Notes under the pieces: model-generated
Seen by the model: only the letters and a program-made list of their open reading frames with translations
The model's database searches: none
What the model was told of the DNA's origin: nothing
Made by a program: the position numbers and the translations under genes
Shown: positions 21,898-30,023 of the stretch, in pieces
Layout: every line of letters starts with the position of its first letter
Numbering within the stretch: position 1 is the first letter of the stretch
Assembly: GCF_016918735.1 (NCBI RefSeq)
Contig: NZ_JAFFPR010000009.1
Span: 159,465 to 223,464 of the forward strand
Source: Leptospira abararensis
GTDB taxonomy: Bacteria; Spirochaetota; Leptospiria; Leptospirales; Leptospiraceae
Length of the DNA: 64,000 nucleotides
Reading direction: 5' to 3'

Positions 21898-24051
21898 TCA
21901 ATTATAAACAGTGTTCAGCTTCATGTACACACCGGGATTTTTCTTAATGTACTGAATGGCGTCTTCTTCGGAGAGGACGTAGAGTTCCGTTCCCGGCCAG
22001 GCGATAAAACTAAAATTGGAAGGAAGGTTTTTGGTGAGAGAATAGATCTCTCCCACAAAGTCCCCGGCACCCAGTTCCCGAATGGTTTTGTGGTTTTGCA
22101 TGACCACAACCGTTCCCGAACGAACAATAAAGGCATTGTGGAAGGTATGGCCTTCTTCAATCAGGGAGGCTTCCTTTTTTACAGTTTCTAGTTTTAAGAT
22201 AAGTTCCAATTGAGTGACTTGGTAACTGGTAAGACCCCGAAAGGTTTGGGATTCAGTGAGTGTTTTCCAGGTATTGGTTTCCCGGATGCTATTGAGTTTG
22301 ATTAGGTTTTCGTGGAGTTTGGATCCGCGGATGAACTGGAAAAAACGAGTTTTTTCAATGGTGAGGGCGAGAACATCGGTTTCCGCATACACATCAGCTT
22401 GGCGGGCGGTATCCAAAATCAGCGAGGCTTCTCCAAAGTATTCGTAAGTTCCGTATCGTTTTATGGCCGAATGGTCTCCAGAAAGGCCTTCGAAACGAAC
22501 ATTCCCGGAAGCGATGATAAAAAACCTGTCCCCGTGAGTTCCTTTTTTGATGATTTGTTCTCCGCGACGAAACCTTTCTTCCTTCACAATTTGTAAAAAT
22601 TCTTTGGCCTTCTCAATGGGGAATCCAGAGAAAATATCAATTTGGGAAAGGATTTCTAAAAGTTGGAAAGCCTCTTGGTGTTTTGGAGGAGTGATTTCCG
22701 GATACAAAGTATTTTCGATTCCAAACTTAGCGAGAGTTAGGTGGTTCCCTTCCGGCATATCTTTGGCTGCGATATGATAGACAGTGATTCGTTTTTGTAC
22801 CTCTTCCGGTAGGGAAGCCAGATAACTGATCTTTGTGTGGAGGGGAGGGACTCCCGCTTCATGGTAGATAATTTTACGATCCCAAGGAAAATCTTTTAAG
22901 AACTGGTATCTGGTTTCAGGAAACACTCCTTTTTTGTACATCTCTTCGAAGGCTTCTGGGTCATTTAGGTGGTCAGAGGTATAATAAAAGGATTGGTCTT
23001 GGAAAAAAAATTCAAATCCCACAGAAGGAATGGAATGGAGCGCATAGTGAAAATAAAATTCTCCCCCGTTGATGATGGTAGGCCTTCCAATCACAACAGG
23101 AATAAAATCAAATAGGTCTGTGATTTCACGGCGCGGAATCTTTGTTAGACTGCAATATTTTTTAAGAAAGGATTCCATCACGGTGGCTGTGGCATAAATC
23201 GTGATTTTGGATTCTTCTAAAATCTTTTGGAAGGTTCCCGCATCATGGTCTGCATGGCAGTGGGTAAGGATGATGGAGTTGATAAACTTTGGATTTACAT
23301 TGGATTCGCGTAACCACTCGGTGGAGTTGACTGGGGGATCGACCATAATCCCTTGGCCATTCAGCCAAATGATAAACCCAGAAGTGTTGTCTGTGGGGTC
23401 GAAACCATGTGAAGGCCCAAGGCAGGTGATTCCGATGAGAGGGGGTTGGAAAGGTTCTTCTAATCTTTTTCCGATATCATACTTCACATGGAAGTCGACC
23501 TCACCAGGAGTTTTAATTTTTTTATCCCCATCCACAATGAGAAATTCATTCGAGGGAAGTTGTTCGATGGTGATCTTTCCAAACTGAGCTTTGTGGTTTT
23601 CATCAAAGAGAACAAACTCTACTACCTCTTCCATGGTTTTGTAACTACGGAAATGTGCCATTTCTGCTTTGATGTCGGGGAAACCAAAACTTTCCGTTCC
23701 ATCAATAAACTCAGAAGCAAGGTTTAGTTCTTGAGGTCCCATAAGTGACTCCCCGAGAACAATCGTTAGCTGTTCTTTTTGTTCAGGGGAACAAACGATA
23801 AATGTTTTTTTGCCACCACGAAAGAAGAAGTTGAAGTAAATGGGAAATTCTAACTCCGCTATGGAGATCCCTTTTTCGACATGGAAGAATTTATTCGGGA
23901 GTACAAACACCAGAGGGGTTTTCTTTTCCAACCCCATGGTGTCTTTAATTGTTTCGGGAGGGGATCCAATTTGGATGTACCCTTCCGAGGTATCGACTAA
24001 ATATCCCCCTCTAGGGAGAGCGGTAAAACCATTCGGTTCAGAACTGACCAT
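21898..24051 (-). CDS. Metallo-beta-lactamase fold protein with two cyclic-nucleotide-binding domains
   Basis: A 717-residue soluble protein. Residues about 205-430 form a metallo-beta-lactamase domain with HCHADHD (HxHxDH at His264-His269) and later metal ligands near YTSDHLND and YHEAG. Residues about 480-590 form a cyclic-nucleotide-binding domain with a phosphate cassette (FGEASLILDTARQADV) that retains the key Arg. A second domain at about 605-705 (GDFVGEIYSL) lacks that Arg. The N-terminal 200 residues are unassigned. The hydrolase may be under cAMP/cGMP control; its substrate is unknown. It ends 51 bp before the acyl-CoA dehydrogenase start and lies downstream of trxA. Confidence 0.85.
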   Translation of the reverse strand: MVSSEPNGFTALPRGGYLVDTSEGYIQIGSPPETIKDTMGLEKKTPLVFVLPNKFFHVEKGISIAELEFPIYFNFFFRGGKKTFIVCSPEQKEQLTIVLGESLMGPQELNLASEFIDGTESFGFPDIKAEMAHFRSYKTMEEVVEFVLFDENHKAQFGKITIEQLPSNEFLIVDGDKKIKTPGEVDFHVKYDIGKRLEEPFQPPLIGITCLGPSHGFDPTDNTSGFIIWLNGQGIMVDPPVNSTEWLRESNVNPKFINSIILTHCHADHDAGTFQKILEESKITIYATATVMESFLKKYCSLTKIPRREITDLFDFIPVVIGRPTIINGGEFYFHYALHSIPSVGFEFFFQDQSFYYTSDHLNDPEAFEEMYKKGVFPETRYQFLKDFPWDRKIIYHEAGVPPLHTKISYLASLPEEVQKRITVYHIAAKDMPEGNHLTLAKFGIENTLYPEITPPKHQEAFQLLEILSQIDIFSGFPIEKAKEFLQIVKEERFRRGEQIIKKGTHGDRFFIIASGNVRFEGLSGDHSAIKRYGTYEYFGEASLILDTARQADVYAETDVLALTIEKTRFFQFIRGSKLHENLIKLNSIRETNTWKTLTESQTFRGLTSYQVTQLELILKLETVKKEASLIEEGHTFHNAFIVRSGTVVVMQNHKTIRELGAGDFVGEIYSLTKNLPSNFSFIAWPGTELYVLSEEDAIQYIKKNPGVYMKLNTVYN

Positions 24052-24069
24052 TAGGGGATAATTTATTTC

Positions 24070-24381
24070 CTACTTGTGATTTTCTATAAATTTTTTAATT
24101 TGCGGTTTTGGTAAAGCACCAATTGCTTTATCTACTAAAACTCCGTCTTTATAGAGAAGAAGGGTTGGAATGGATTGGATTCCCAATTCTTGTGCCGTCT
24201 TCTGATTGAAATCAACATTTAGCTTTGTAATTTTGATATCAGCCATTTCATGCGATAGTTCATCTAGAACTGGAGCCACCATTCGACAAGGTCCGCACCA
24301 TTCCGCCCAACAATCCACTAAAACTACGCCTTTAGCAGTTTCTGCTTTGAAATTGGCGTCAGTGATTTCCGTTAGTGCCAT
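24070..24381 (-). CDS. trxA: Thioredoxin
   Basis: A 103-residue thioredoxin, normal length, with the active site WAEWCGPCRMVAPVLDEL (Cys29 and Cys32), the cis-Pro loop SIPTLLLYKDG and the Asp in VLVDCWAEW. A general dithiol reductant in the cytoplasm. The start has AAAGGAGAT 8 bp upstream. It is followed after 18 bp by the MBL/cNMP protein gene on the same strand. Confidence 0.97.
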   Translation of the reverse strand: MALTEITDANFKAETAKGVVLVDCWAEWCGPCRMVAPVLDELSHEMADIKITKLNVDFNQKTAQELGIQSIPTLLLYKDGVLVDKAIGALPKPQIKKFIENHK

Positions 24382-24454
24382 ATTTCGAAATCTCCTTTTG
24401 AAAAGTATTGCCCTTTCTATAAACTAGACTGGGGATTCTAGGGAAAATCGTCGA

Positions 24455-25264
24455 TTATTGTTTCTTTTTTTTCTTTTTATCGTCGGATTCGAGGTCAGCG
24501 ATCTTTTGTTGGAAGGACTCAATCAGAGTTTTTGTTTTTTCCAAATCTTCATTTTCACCAGTAATTTGGAAAATTTTGCGGTTCATCTCCAACATTTCCA
24601 CAGAATGTTTCAAATCTGTGGAATCTTGTGTAGACATTTCAAATTTTGTCCTATAATCCTGGGCCGCTTGGTTAGCAAGTTCTATGACAAGGTTGAAGTG
24701 TTCTTTGCGGATGTAGTAGTAAGGATTTTCTAGATCTTGCTCTCTTTCATACGCAATAAAATCAAAAAGGTTCTTAGTACAGGCAGCAATGCGAAAATTG
24801 ATATCGGGCCAAGACCATTTCCATTTGGAGTTAGTTCCAAAAGCAGCGATGGTTTTTTTCATCGCTTGCAGGAGTCCTTTGATTAGGTTCAATCTCTGGG
24901 TGGGGGTGAATCTTTCTATTTTTGCGAGCAGTTCTTTGTTTTCAGAAAGAGATCCATCAATGTTATTTCCTACTGTTTTTTCAATATAGGAAATGGTGTT
25001 ATAAATTTCTTTTCGTGCTGTCTCAAGATAGTTGTTATTATTGATTTCTAAGATGGCTGTAGACAGTTCATTGATCACAATACAGGTGTTAATTGTTTTG
25101 ATAGAATTGATAGCAAGGGAAAGATTGAAATAAGGTTCCATCTCCTTACTTTTTTTGGCTTGGGCTTTGTAGATATTGGCTTCTTTTTTCAGTTCTTCTA
25201 GGTAGTTTTTGAAATCTACTAGTTTGTCGTTGAAGTCAGCCTTTTTTTCCTTTGTAATTGCCAT
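24455..25264 (-). CDS. Unknown helical protein with Lys-rich tail
   Basis: A 269-residue predicted soluble protein, highly charged and almost entirely alpha-helical with coiled-coil stretches near both ends ([37 protein letters not shown]). It ends in an uninterrupted Lys-rich tail (DDKKKKKKQ). The middle carries [16 protein letters not shown] and a conserved-looking [11 protein letters not shown] do not recognise the family. It lies upstream of trxA, 73 bp away, possibly cotranscribed. Confidence 0.75.
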   Translation of the reverse strand: MAITKEKKADFNDKLVDFKNYLEELKKEANIYKAQAKKSKEMEPYFNLSLAINSIKTINTCIVINELSTAILEINNNNYLETARKEIYNTISYIEKTVGNNIDGSLSENKELLAKIERFTPTQRLNLIKGLLQAMKKTIAAFGTNSKWKWSWPDINFRIAACTKNLFDFIAYEREQDLENPYYYIRKEHFNLVIELANQAAQDYRTKFEMSTQDSTDLKHSVEMLEMNRKIFQITGENEDLEKTKTLIESFQQKIADLESDDKKKKKKQ

Positions 25265-25350
25265 AGTCTGGTATCATTTTCGGCAGAATCGATTCGTTTT
25301 GTCCATAAAAAACATCGACCCGAGGGACATCTTACCGAAACTGGAATAGA

Positions 25351-25563
25351 ATGGAAAACTCTCCCAGGAAGCAAAGGGACCTGCTCGATCTACTCGATAC
25401 CTACAAATACATGAACCAGGCAATTTTCTGGGATTTTTTGGATTTGGATGGTCGTTGGGATTTTGCGAACGGTTGGTTGCATTTGAACCATCCGGAAGAC
25501 GAGTGGAGGGTGAGGGCTTCGGAACAATTCCCCCCCATACGCCCAGAAGGCACTGACCACTAG
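25351..25563 (+). CDS. Small hypothetical protein, 70 residues
   Basis: An acidic, Trp- and Asp-rich short protein (YMNQAIFWDFLDLDGRWDF, then GWLHLNHPEDEWR). Composition looks protein-like and the frame is better than the opposite one, but there is no recognised family. GGAATAG precedes the ATG as a weak ribosome site. It lies divergently from the coiled-coil gene (86 bp). It could be a chance ORF. Confidence 0.45.
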   Translation: MENSPRKQRDLLDLLDTYKYMNQAIFWDFLDLDGRWDFANGWLHLNHPEDEWRVRASEQFPPIRPEGTDH

Positions 25564-25640
25564 AGTCCATTTGGATTTCTAAGGGTCAGTCATGCCAAGA
25601 TTTCCAAGACCAACATTTCGGCCTTGGAAATGAATCTACC

Positions 25641-26492
25641 TTAATAAGTAATCTTTAAGTCAGAGATATCAATGAACTTTCTAAACAGAAGGCTATTGGT
25701 TGGTTTCTTTGTATCAAATACAAGGACTGCCACTTTGTTGAAATTGAGAAAGTTGGGTCGGTACTGAGTGTAATGGTGGCTTGTGATGGTAGCTCGATAC
25801 TTGTTATTATAAATTGTATATGTATGTTTGGGAAGAGTTTCATGCACTTGGCGTTTTCTCTCATCCTCAGTTTGCGCTACATAGTTATACACTACTTGTT
25901 TTTCTTTTGTAGGACCTGTTTCTCCAAATAGGGTAAAGGGGAGTGCTTTCGCATTGTTTTTGCAAAGGTAATCGACTACTTCAGTGAATGTAGGTTCTGG
26001 CATTTCTGCTTCAAAACCTGCATAGTGACGTTTTTCCACTTCTGCCTTTTTCTTTGCATAAGTTTCTTCCCCCCAGATTTCTTTGGCAGTCACTGGTGTT
26101 GGCATTACATTCGAAAAGTATAAAGTTCTTTCGTCTTTTTCTGGATCTGCCTTTCTCCATGCAGGATAAGGAATCAGTCTTCTTTCATCCGGATTCGTTC
26201 TGTCACCTTCGTATCCAGCAAGAACGTAAATAGCATACTCGTTGTTTTCTGGAACTCTAGATTCCAATTCAACTTGGACATCCAAAAATTCGCCTTTTCC
26301 TGTATCAGCATGTCGTCTAACAAAGTTTACACCTTTTAGGCGGATCCTTGCATCATACATAGAAAGTGGATACAAGTCGCGGTTGTCTTTGGAGGCAACT
26401 GTCCCTTGAGTCCCCGTAGGATTCCCTGATTCTTGTGCGAATAGAGCACAAGTGAGTAGGGTGAATGAAATGGCGAATATTGTTTTGTTCAT
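25641..26492 (-). CDS. Exported protein of unknown function
   Basis: A 283-residue protein starting with a signal peptide (MNKTIFAISFTLLTCALFAQ). Cleavage is probably after ALFA; LLTC could alternatively be read as a lipobox, so a lipoprotein is possible. The mature part is rich in charged and aromatic residues (RIRLKGVNFVRRHADTG, DERRLIPYPAWRK) and has one further Cys (YLCKNNA). No family recognised. ATG 26492 was chosen because longer frames lack a signal peptide and would overlap panD. Confidence 0.72.
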   Translation of the reverse strand: MNKTIFAISFTLLTCALFAQESGNPTGTQGTVASKDNRDLYPLSMYDARIRLKGVNFVRRHADTGKGEFLDVQVELESRVPENNEYAIYVLAGYEGDRTNPDERRLIPYPAWRKADPEKDERTLYFSNVMPTPVTAKEIWGEETYAKKKAEVEKRHYAGFEAEMPEPTFTEVVDYLCKNNAKALPFTLFGETGPTKEKQVVYNYVAQTEDERKRQVHETLPKHTYTIYNNKYRATITSHHYTQYRPNFLNFNKVAVLVFDTKKPTNSLLFRKFIDISDLKITY

Positions 26493-26557
26493 GTTCCGAC
26501 TACCAATTTGGTTTATACAGATAGTATCGAAGAAAAGTCCCAGAAAAATTAGGGAAA

Positions 26558-26914
26558 TTAGGCTTTTTTCGGGCGATTGTTCTCGTCCACGAAGACTACC
26601 TTGGGTTGGTAATCCAAAGGAAGCTCTTTTTCGTCCACTTGGCCGTAAGTGATGATGATGACTTTGTCCCCTTTCATCCCGAGTCTTGCCGCAGCCCCGT
26701 TCAAACAAATGGTCCCCGAGCCCCGTTCTCCCACAATCAAGTAGGTTTCGAACCGAGCTCCGTTATTGACGTTCACCACGCTCACTTGTTCATAAGGTTT
26801 CATCCCGGCCAGATCCATTAGGTCCTGGTCAACGGTGAGACTACCTTCGTAGTGGAGTTCCGCCTCGGTGACGACGGCTCTATGGATTTTGCCTTTGCAA
26901 ACAGTGATGATCAT
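26558..26914 (-). CDS. panD: Aspartate 1-decarboxylase proenzyme
   Basis: A 118-residue pyruvoyl enzyme that makes beta-alanine for pantothenate and CoA. The self-cleavage site is Gly-Ser in YEGSLTVD (Ser25), preceded by [16 protein letters not shown], with [16 protein letters not shown] downstream as usual. It is processed to a small beta and a pyruvoyl alpha chain. The ATG overlaps the stop of the upstream Panacea-domain gene (ATGA). Confidence 0.96.
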   Translation of the reverse strand: MIITVCKGKIHRAVVTEAELHYEGSLTVDQDLMDLAGMKPYEQVSVVNVNNGARFETYLIVGERGSGTICLNGAAARLGMKGDKVIIITYGQVDEKELPLDYQPKVVFVDENNRPKKA

Positions 26915-27444
26915 TCTGACCTCTCAAATAAAACTCTAAACATTTTGCCTGATAGATTCAAAAGGCTTTTTTGGACGAGAACATGGATTTTCGTATTGAT
27001 CCGATCTACAGAAAAAGGAATGGAATCGAAGAGGGGAGTGACTACATAATTTTCGTAGAGGTTGGGGTAGTGACGATTTTCATCGACCACACGGCCACGG
27101 AAAGCTTCCACAACCTTCATCATCACCCGTTTGTCTTCCCGGGACAGGACAAGCCCATCCATAGGTTTTAGGAACCGTAAAGTAAACCCTTGGATTCCAT
27201 TTCCCGCTATTTTGGGAATGGCGTCAATATGGCCTCTTTCTTTTAGAAATAAAAGAGCTTCGTTCAGTTTGACGGGGTAAGGGGAGTCTTCTAAGTGGAT
27301 ATAGTCTCCTCTTGTGATCATCTCCGCGTGTTTTTGGAAATGAACACCATCCGAATAGTAAAGGAGTTTCGCCAAATCGAGGCGGGCTCTACCATTGGGT
27401 GATTTTTCGAGGATCCAAAGGATCGCATGATAAAGTTTCTCCAT
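26911..27444 (-). CDS. Panacea/SocA-like (DUF4065) domain protein
   Basis: A 177-residue protein. The N-terminal half fits the SocA-like Panacea domain: [39 protein letters not shown], then a winged-helix-like region. Members are often antitoxins or adaptors, but no toxin partner is visible; the neighbour on the same transcript is panD, joined by an ATGA overlap. The 5' end overlaps the divergent lipB start by 18 bp. Assignment rests on motif resemblance alone. Confidence 0.65.
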   Translation of the reverse strand: MEKLYHAILWILEKSPNGRARLDLAKLLYYSDGVHFQKHAEMITRGDYIHLEDSPYPVKLNEALLFLKERGHIDAIPKIAGNGIQGFTLRFLKPMDGLVLSREDKRVMMKVVEAFRGRVVDENRHYPNLYENYVVTPLFDSIPFSVDRINTKIHVLVQKSLLNLSGKMFRVLFERSE

Positions 27445-28086
27445 CGAAAAGGACTTCCTTCTTACCTGTTTCCTTCGATTGTTCCGTACATAAGATACGT
27501 GAAATTCCAGGAAAATTCCAGGAAAAATCGAAGGGAATCCATGCTCTTTTTAGAACACAGTCCATGTTTAACAGGGGGCATAGGTGCGAAAGCGGAAAAT
27601 CTTTTGGTTTCCCCAGAGGTGCTATCCTCTTTGGGTGTGGACCTGGTCACCTTGCATCGAGGGGGAGACTTTACTGCCCATGAACCTGGCCAAATTGTGG
27701 GGTACTTGCAGATTGATTTGAAAAAAAGAAACTTAAGTTTAGGTGATTTTTTGAGGAACTTAAACCAAAGTTTGGTGATTGCGGTTCGAGAGACTTGGGG
27801 ACTCGCTATGGAAGAAAACCCAAAAGCCCCAGGATTGTATTTGGGAGAAGAACCCAAAAGGAAACTCATCTCAGAAGGGATTTATGCAAAGTCTTACTTT
27901 ACTAGTTTTGGATTTGCACTGAATGCTGTGAATGATCTAAAAACATTCGGTCTCATCAATCCTTGCGGTGCTAAATCTGAAGACATGACTTCGCTACTTC
28001 GGTTGGGAAAAGCTGAGGATTTCCCGAAGAAACGCACGCAGTTTGTTTTGAATTTTGCTAATACATTTCTAGACTTACTTCCTTAA
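27427..28086 (+). CDS. lipB: Octanoyl-[ACP]:protein N-octanoyltransferase LipB
   Basis: A 219-residue transferase that moves octanoate from ACP to lipoyl domains. Recognised by LFLEHSPCLTGG, LVTLHRGGDFTAHEPGQIVGY, the catalytic Lys in KRKLISEGIY followed by SFGFALNAVNDL, and the conserved Cys in NPCGAKSEDMTSL. The start at 27427 (AAAGGA upstream) overlaps the divergent Panacea gene by 18 bp; the next ATG would remove conserved sequence. 60 bp before the membrane sensor gene. Confidence 0.92.
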   Translation: MIKFLHRKGLPSYLFPSIVPYIRYVKFQENSRKNRRESMLFLEHSPCLTGGIGAKAENLLVSPEVLSSLGVDLVTLHRGGDFTAHEPGQIVGYLQIDLKKRNLSLGDFLRNLNQSLVIAVRETWGLAMEENPKAPGLYLGEEPKRKLISEGIYAKSYFTSFGFALNAVNDLKTFGLINPCGAKSEDMTSLLRLGKAEDFPKKRTQFVLNFANTFLDLLP

Positions 28087-28146
28087 TTTCCTTTGTATTT
28101 TCCTCGGTAAATCCATCCAATCGGCCGAAAGGTATAAGGGGGATCT

Positions 28147-29142
28147 ATGAAATATTCACGTTTTTTTCTATCCTTTATTCTTTTCTTTTTCCTCTGTGAG
28201 ACCTTGGCCCTAAGCGCCGTGGTTTGGACTTTTTATGAATCTTTGCAGAATGCCCTGACCCAAGAGCAGTTTGTTTCTGACCATAGAGCTAGGGATTTAA
28301 CACTGGCTCTGGCTAAAAGTTCCGAAGGGCGACTACAGAACGAAGGTTATGTGGAACTGGAAAAGATGTTCCATCGTTATGTGGAACAATCTAAAAATGA
28401 TCCCGAAGAGTTTCGGATCAAAAAGATCAGTTTGTATTCTGTGGATGCCACTCTTCTTGTTTCTACAGACACCATTTACACACCAGATGAATTGAAAAAT
28501 CGAAAACCAGATGAGATACTTCTCCATTCTACTTTCTTCAAAAAAGGAATTCGAATGAAAAAGTGGCAATGGTCGGAAGCAGAAAATGGAGAAAATCCTG
28601 TTCTTAATTCCAAACGAGATCCGAAAGTGCGCTCTGGTTTTGAATGGGTACTTTCTTATTTGCCACTAGCAAAGTCTAATACAGTAAGGCTTACCTCACC
28701 TCTGTACAAACCAGGAACATTGGATGTATCAGGTCTTGTGATTTTGGTTTATGAAAGAGGGAACTTAGGTTTACTTTTTGAAAATCAATGGAAACTAGTG
28801 GAGTGGATGGTTTTTAATTACATATTATTCGCTTTTGTTGTGAGTTTGATTTTGACAGGGGCCTTTGTTGCCTATACAATGTTAGTTGCTAAGGATTCTA
28901 ATGTAACTCCAAAGGAATCTTTAGGTTTGCCCCTTTTCGAGAAAAAAACTTTAGAGACTTTCGAAACAAAAGAGAGTCAAGTAGAGTCGATTGTCGACTT
29001 AACAGAAGAACCAAACAAGGAAGCCGTTGTGACAAAAGGAGCGGCAAGTGAAGTGGAAATTCTATCAGAAGGATCACTTCTCTCAACTGTTTCCCCTGAT
29101 TCTCACCAAACTCCCGTTCGTGATGCGATCTTTTTAGGATAG
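28147..29142 (+). CDS. Membrane protein with periplasmic sensor-like region
   Basis: A 331-residue protein with an N-terminal membrane segment (about residues 6-30), a periplasmic domain of about 190 residues, a second membrane segment (about 222-248) and an acidic, Ser/Thr-rich cytoplasmic tail of about 80 residues. The topology is that of a receptor without a recognised output domain. It is 3 bp before the STAS gene, which suggests the tail acts on that protein. Family not recognised. Confidence 0.75.
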   Translation: MKYSRFFLSFILFFFLCETLALSAVVWTFYESLQNALTQEQFVSDHRARDLTLALAKSSEGRLQNEGYVELEKMFHRYVEQSKNDPEEFRIKKISLYSVDATLLVSTDTIYTPDELKNRKPDEILLHSTFFKKGIRMKKWQWSEAENGENPVLNSKRDPKVRSGFEWVLSYLPLAKSNTVRLTSPLYKPGTLDVSGLVILVYERGNLGLLFENQWKLVEWMVFNYILFAFVVSLILTGAFVAYTMLVAKDSNVTPKESLGLPLFEKKTLETFETKESQVESIVDLTEEPNKEAVVTKGAASEVEILSEGSLLSTVSPDSHQTPVRDAIFLG

Positions 29143-29145
29143 AAT

Positions 29146-30012
29146 ATGGAACCCAAAGATAAAGTATTTTCAATTCAACTGAAAGGTGGTTTGGACGGAA
29201 CCAGTGCCGAGGATTTCTATCGTTACTTTGAATCCCAATTAGACAAAGGATACCGGAAGTTTTTATTCCAATTTGGCGCATTAGATTTTATCACTTCCAA
29301 TGGAATCAGTATTCTTGTTAAAATCCATAAACAGATCACAAAGATAGGTGCGGTGTATGCCATTTATGGTGTGAAACAAGAAATCGAAGATGTTTTGAGT
29401 CTTGTGGGACTTTTTGATCGCCTTCCCATCTTTAGAGGCCACAACCAAGCAGAATCCTTTCTTTTGCAAATGGATCCCAAACAAACCGGTTCCAAAGAAA
29501 CAAAACCATCACCTGTAGAAGCCACTCCATCCGTAACTCCAGCAAACGAAAACCGAATCCGTTTTTATTTTACAGGAAAATCCAAAGACAGAGATTCTTC
29601 TCTTGGTTCGAAAGAACCCATTTCCCAACTAGAATCCATTTCTGATGGAGAAGAAACAGAACAGGCTATCACGGCTAAAACCAGTTCTTCTCCGATGGAA
29701 ACGGTTTTGGAAGAAAAACTCAATAGCCTTCGATTGGAAATCAAAGAGACTTTGAATCATGAATTGGAAAGAAGATTTGCAGTTTATAAAACCGCTCCCG
29801 AATCAGAAGAAAAACGGGTTACAATTCCGAGTTACATCCAATCTAAAACCAAACAATTGGAAACTGTCGAACGGATCATCCAATGCGAAGTTTGTGGGGC
29901 AAGGCTTAGGCTTCATAAATTTGGAAAACATGAATGCCCAGGTTGTTCCACTCAGTTCGAAATGAGTCCGAATGGTTCTATACGTTTTCTTGAAAAATTG
30001 AATCCCCTCTAA
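29146..30012 (+). CDS. STAS domain protein with C-terminal zinc ribbon
   Basis: A 288-residue soluble protein. Residues about 1-110 are an anti-sigma-antagonist STAS domain (FQFGALDFITSNGISILVKI, with Ser/Asn at the usual phosphorylation site). A long, low-complexity Ser/Glu-rich linker follows. Residues about 245-285 hold CEVCGARLRLHKFGKHECPG with a second CxxC, a likely zinc ribbon. It lies between the receptor-like membrane protein (3 bp upstream) and murJ (11 bp downstream). A link between envelope sensing and lipid II export is an inference from order only. Confidence 0.82.
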   Translation: MEPKDKVFSIQLKGGLDGTSAEDFYRYFESQLDKGYRKFLFQFGALDFITSNGISILVKIHKQITKIGAVYAIYGVKQEIEDVLSLVGLFDRLPIFRGHNQAESFLLQMDPKQTGSKETKPSPVEATPSVTPANENRIRFYFTGKSKDRDSSLGSKEPISQLESISDGEETEQAITAKTSSSPMETVLEEKLNSLRLEIKETLNHELERRFAVYKTAPESEEKRVTIPSYIQSKTKQLETVERIIQCEVCGARLRLHKFGKHECPGCSTQFEMSPNGSIRFLEKLNPL

Positions 30013-30023
30013 ATTCTGGTCTT

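Noticed and set aside
21526..22191. A 221-codon plus-strand frame opposite the acyl-CoA dehydrogenase and the MBL/cNMP gene
   Set aside because: It spans two strongly supported minus-strand genes and reads as their antisense.
25274..25570. Minus-strand 98-codon frame opposite the small plus-strand ORF
   Set aside because: It is Pro/Ser/Arg-rich with no protein-like pattern; the plus-strand frame looks better, though that one is also uncertain.
26490..26708. A 72-residue N-terminal extension of the exported protein
   Set aside because: It is basic, His/Arg-rich antisense of panD; the signal peptide begins at ATG 26492.
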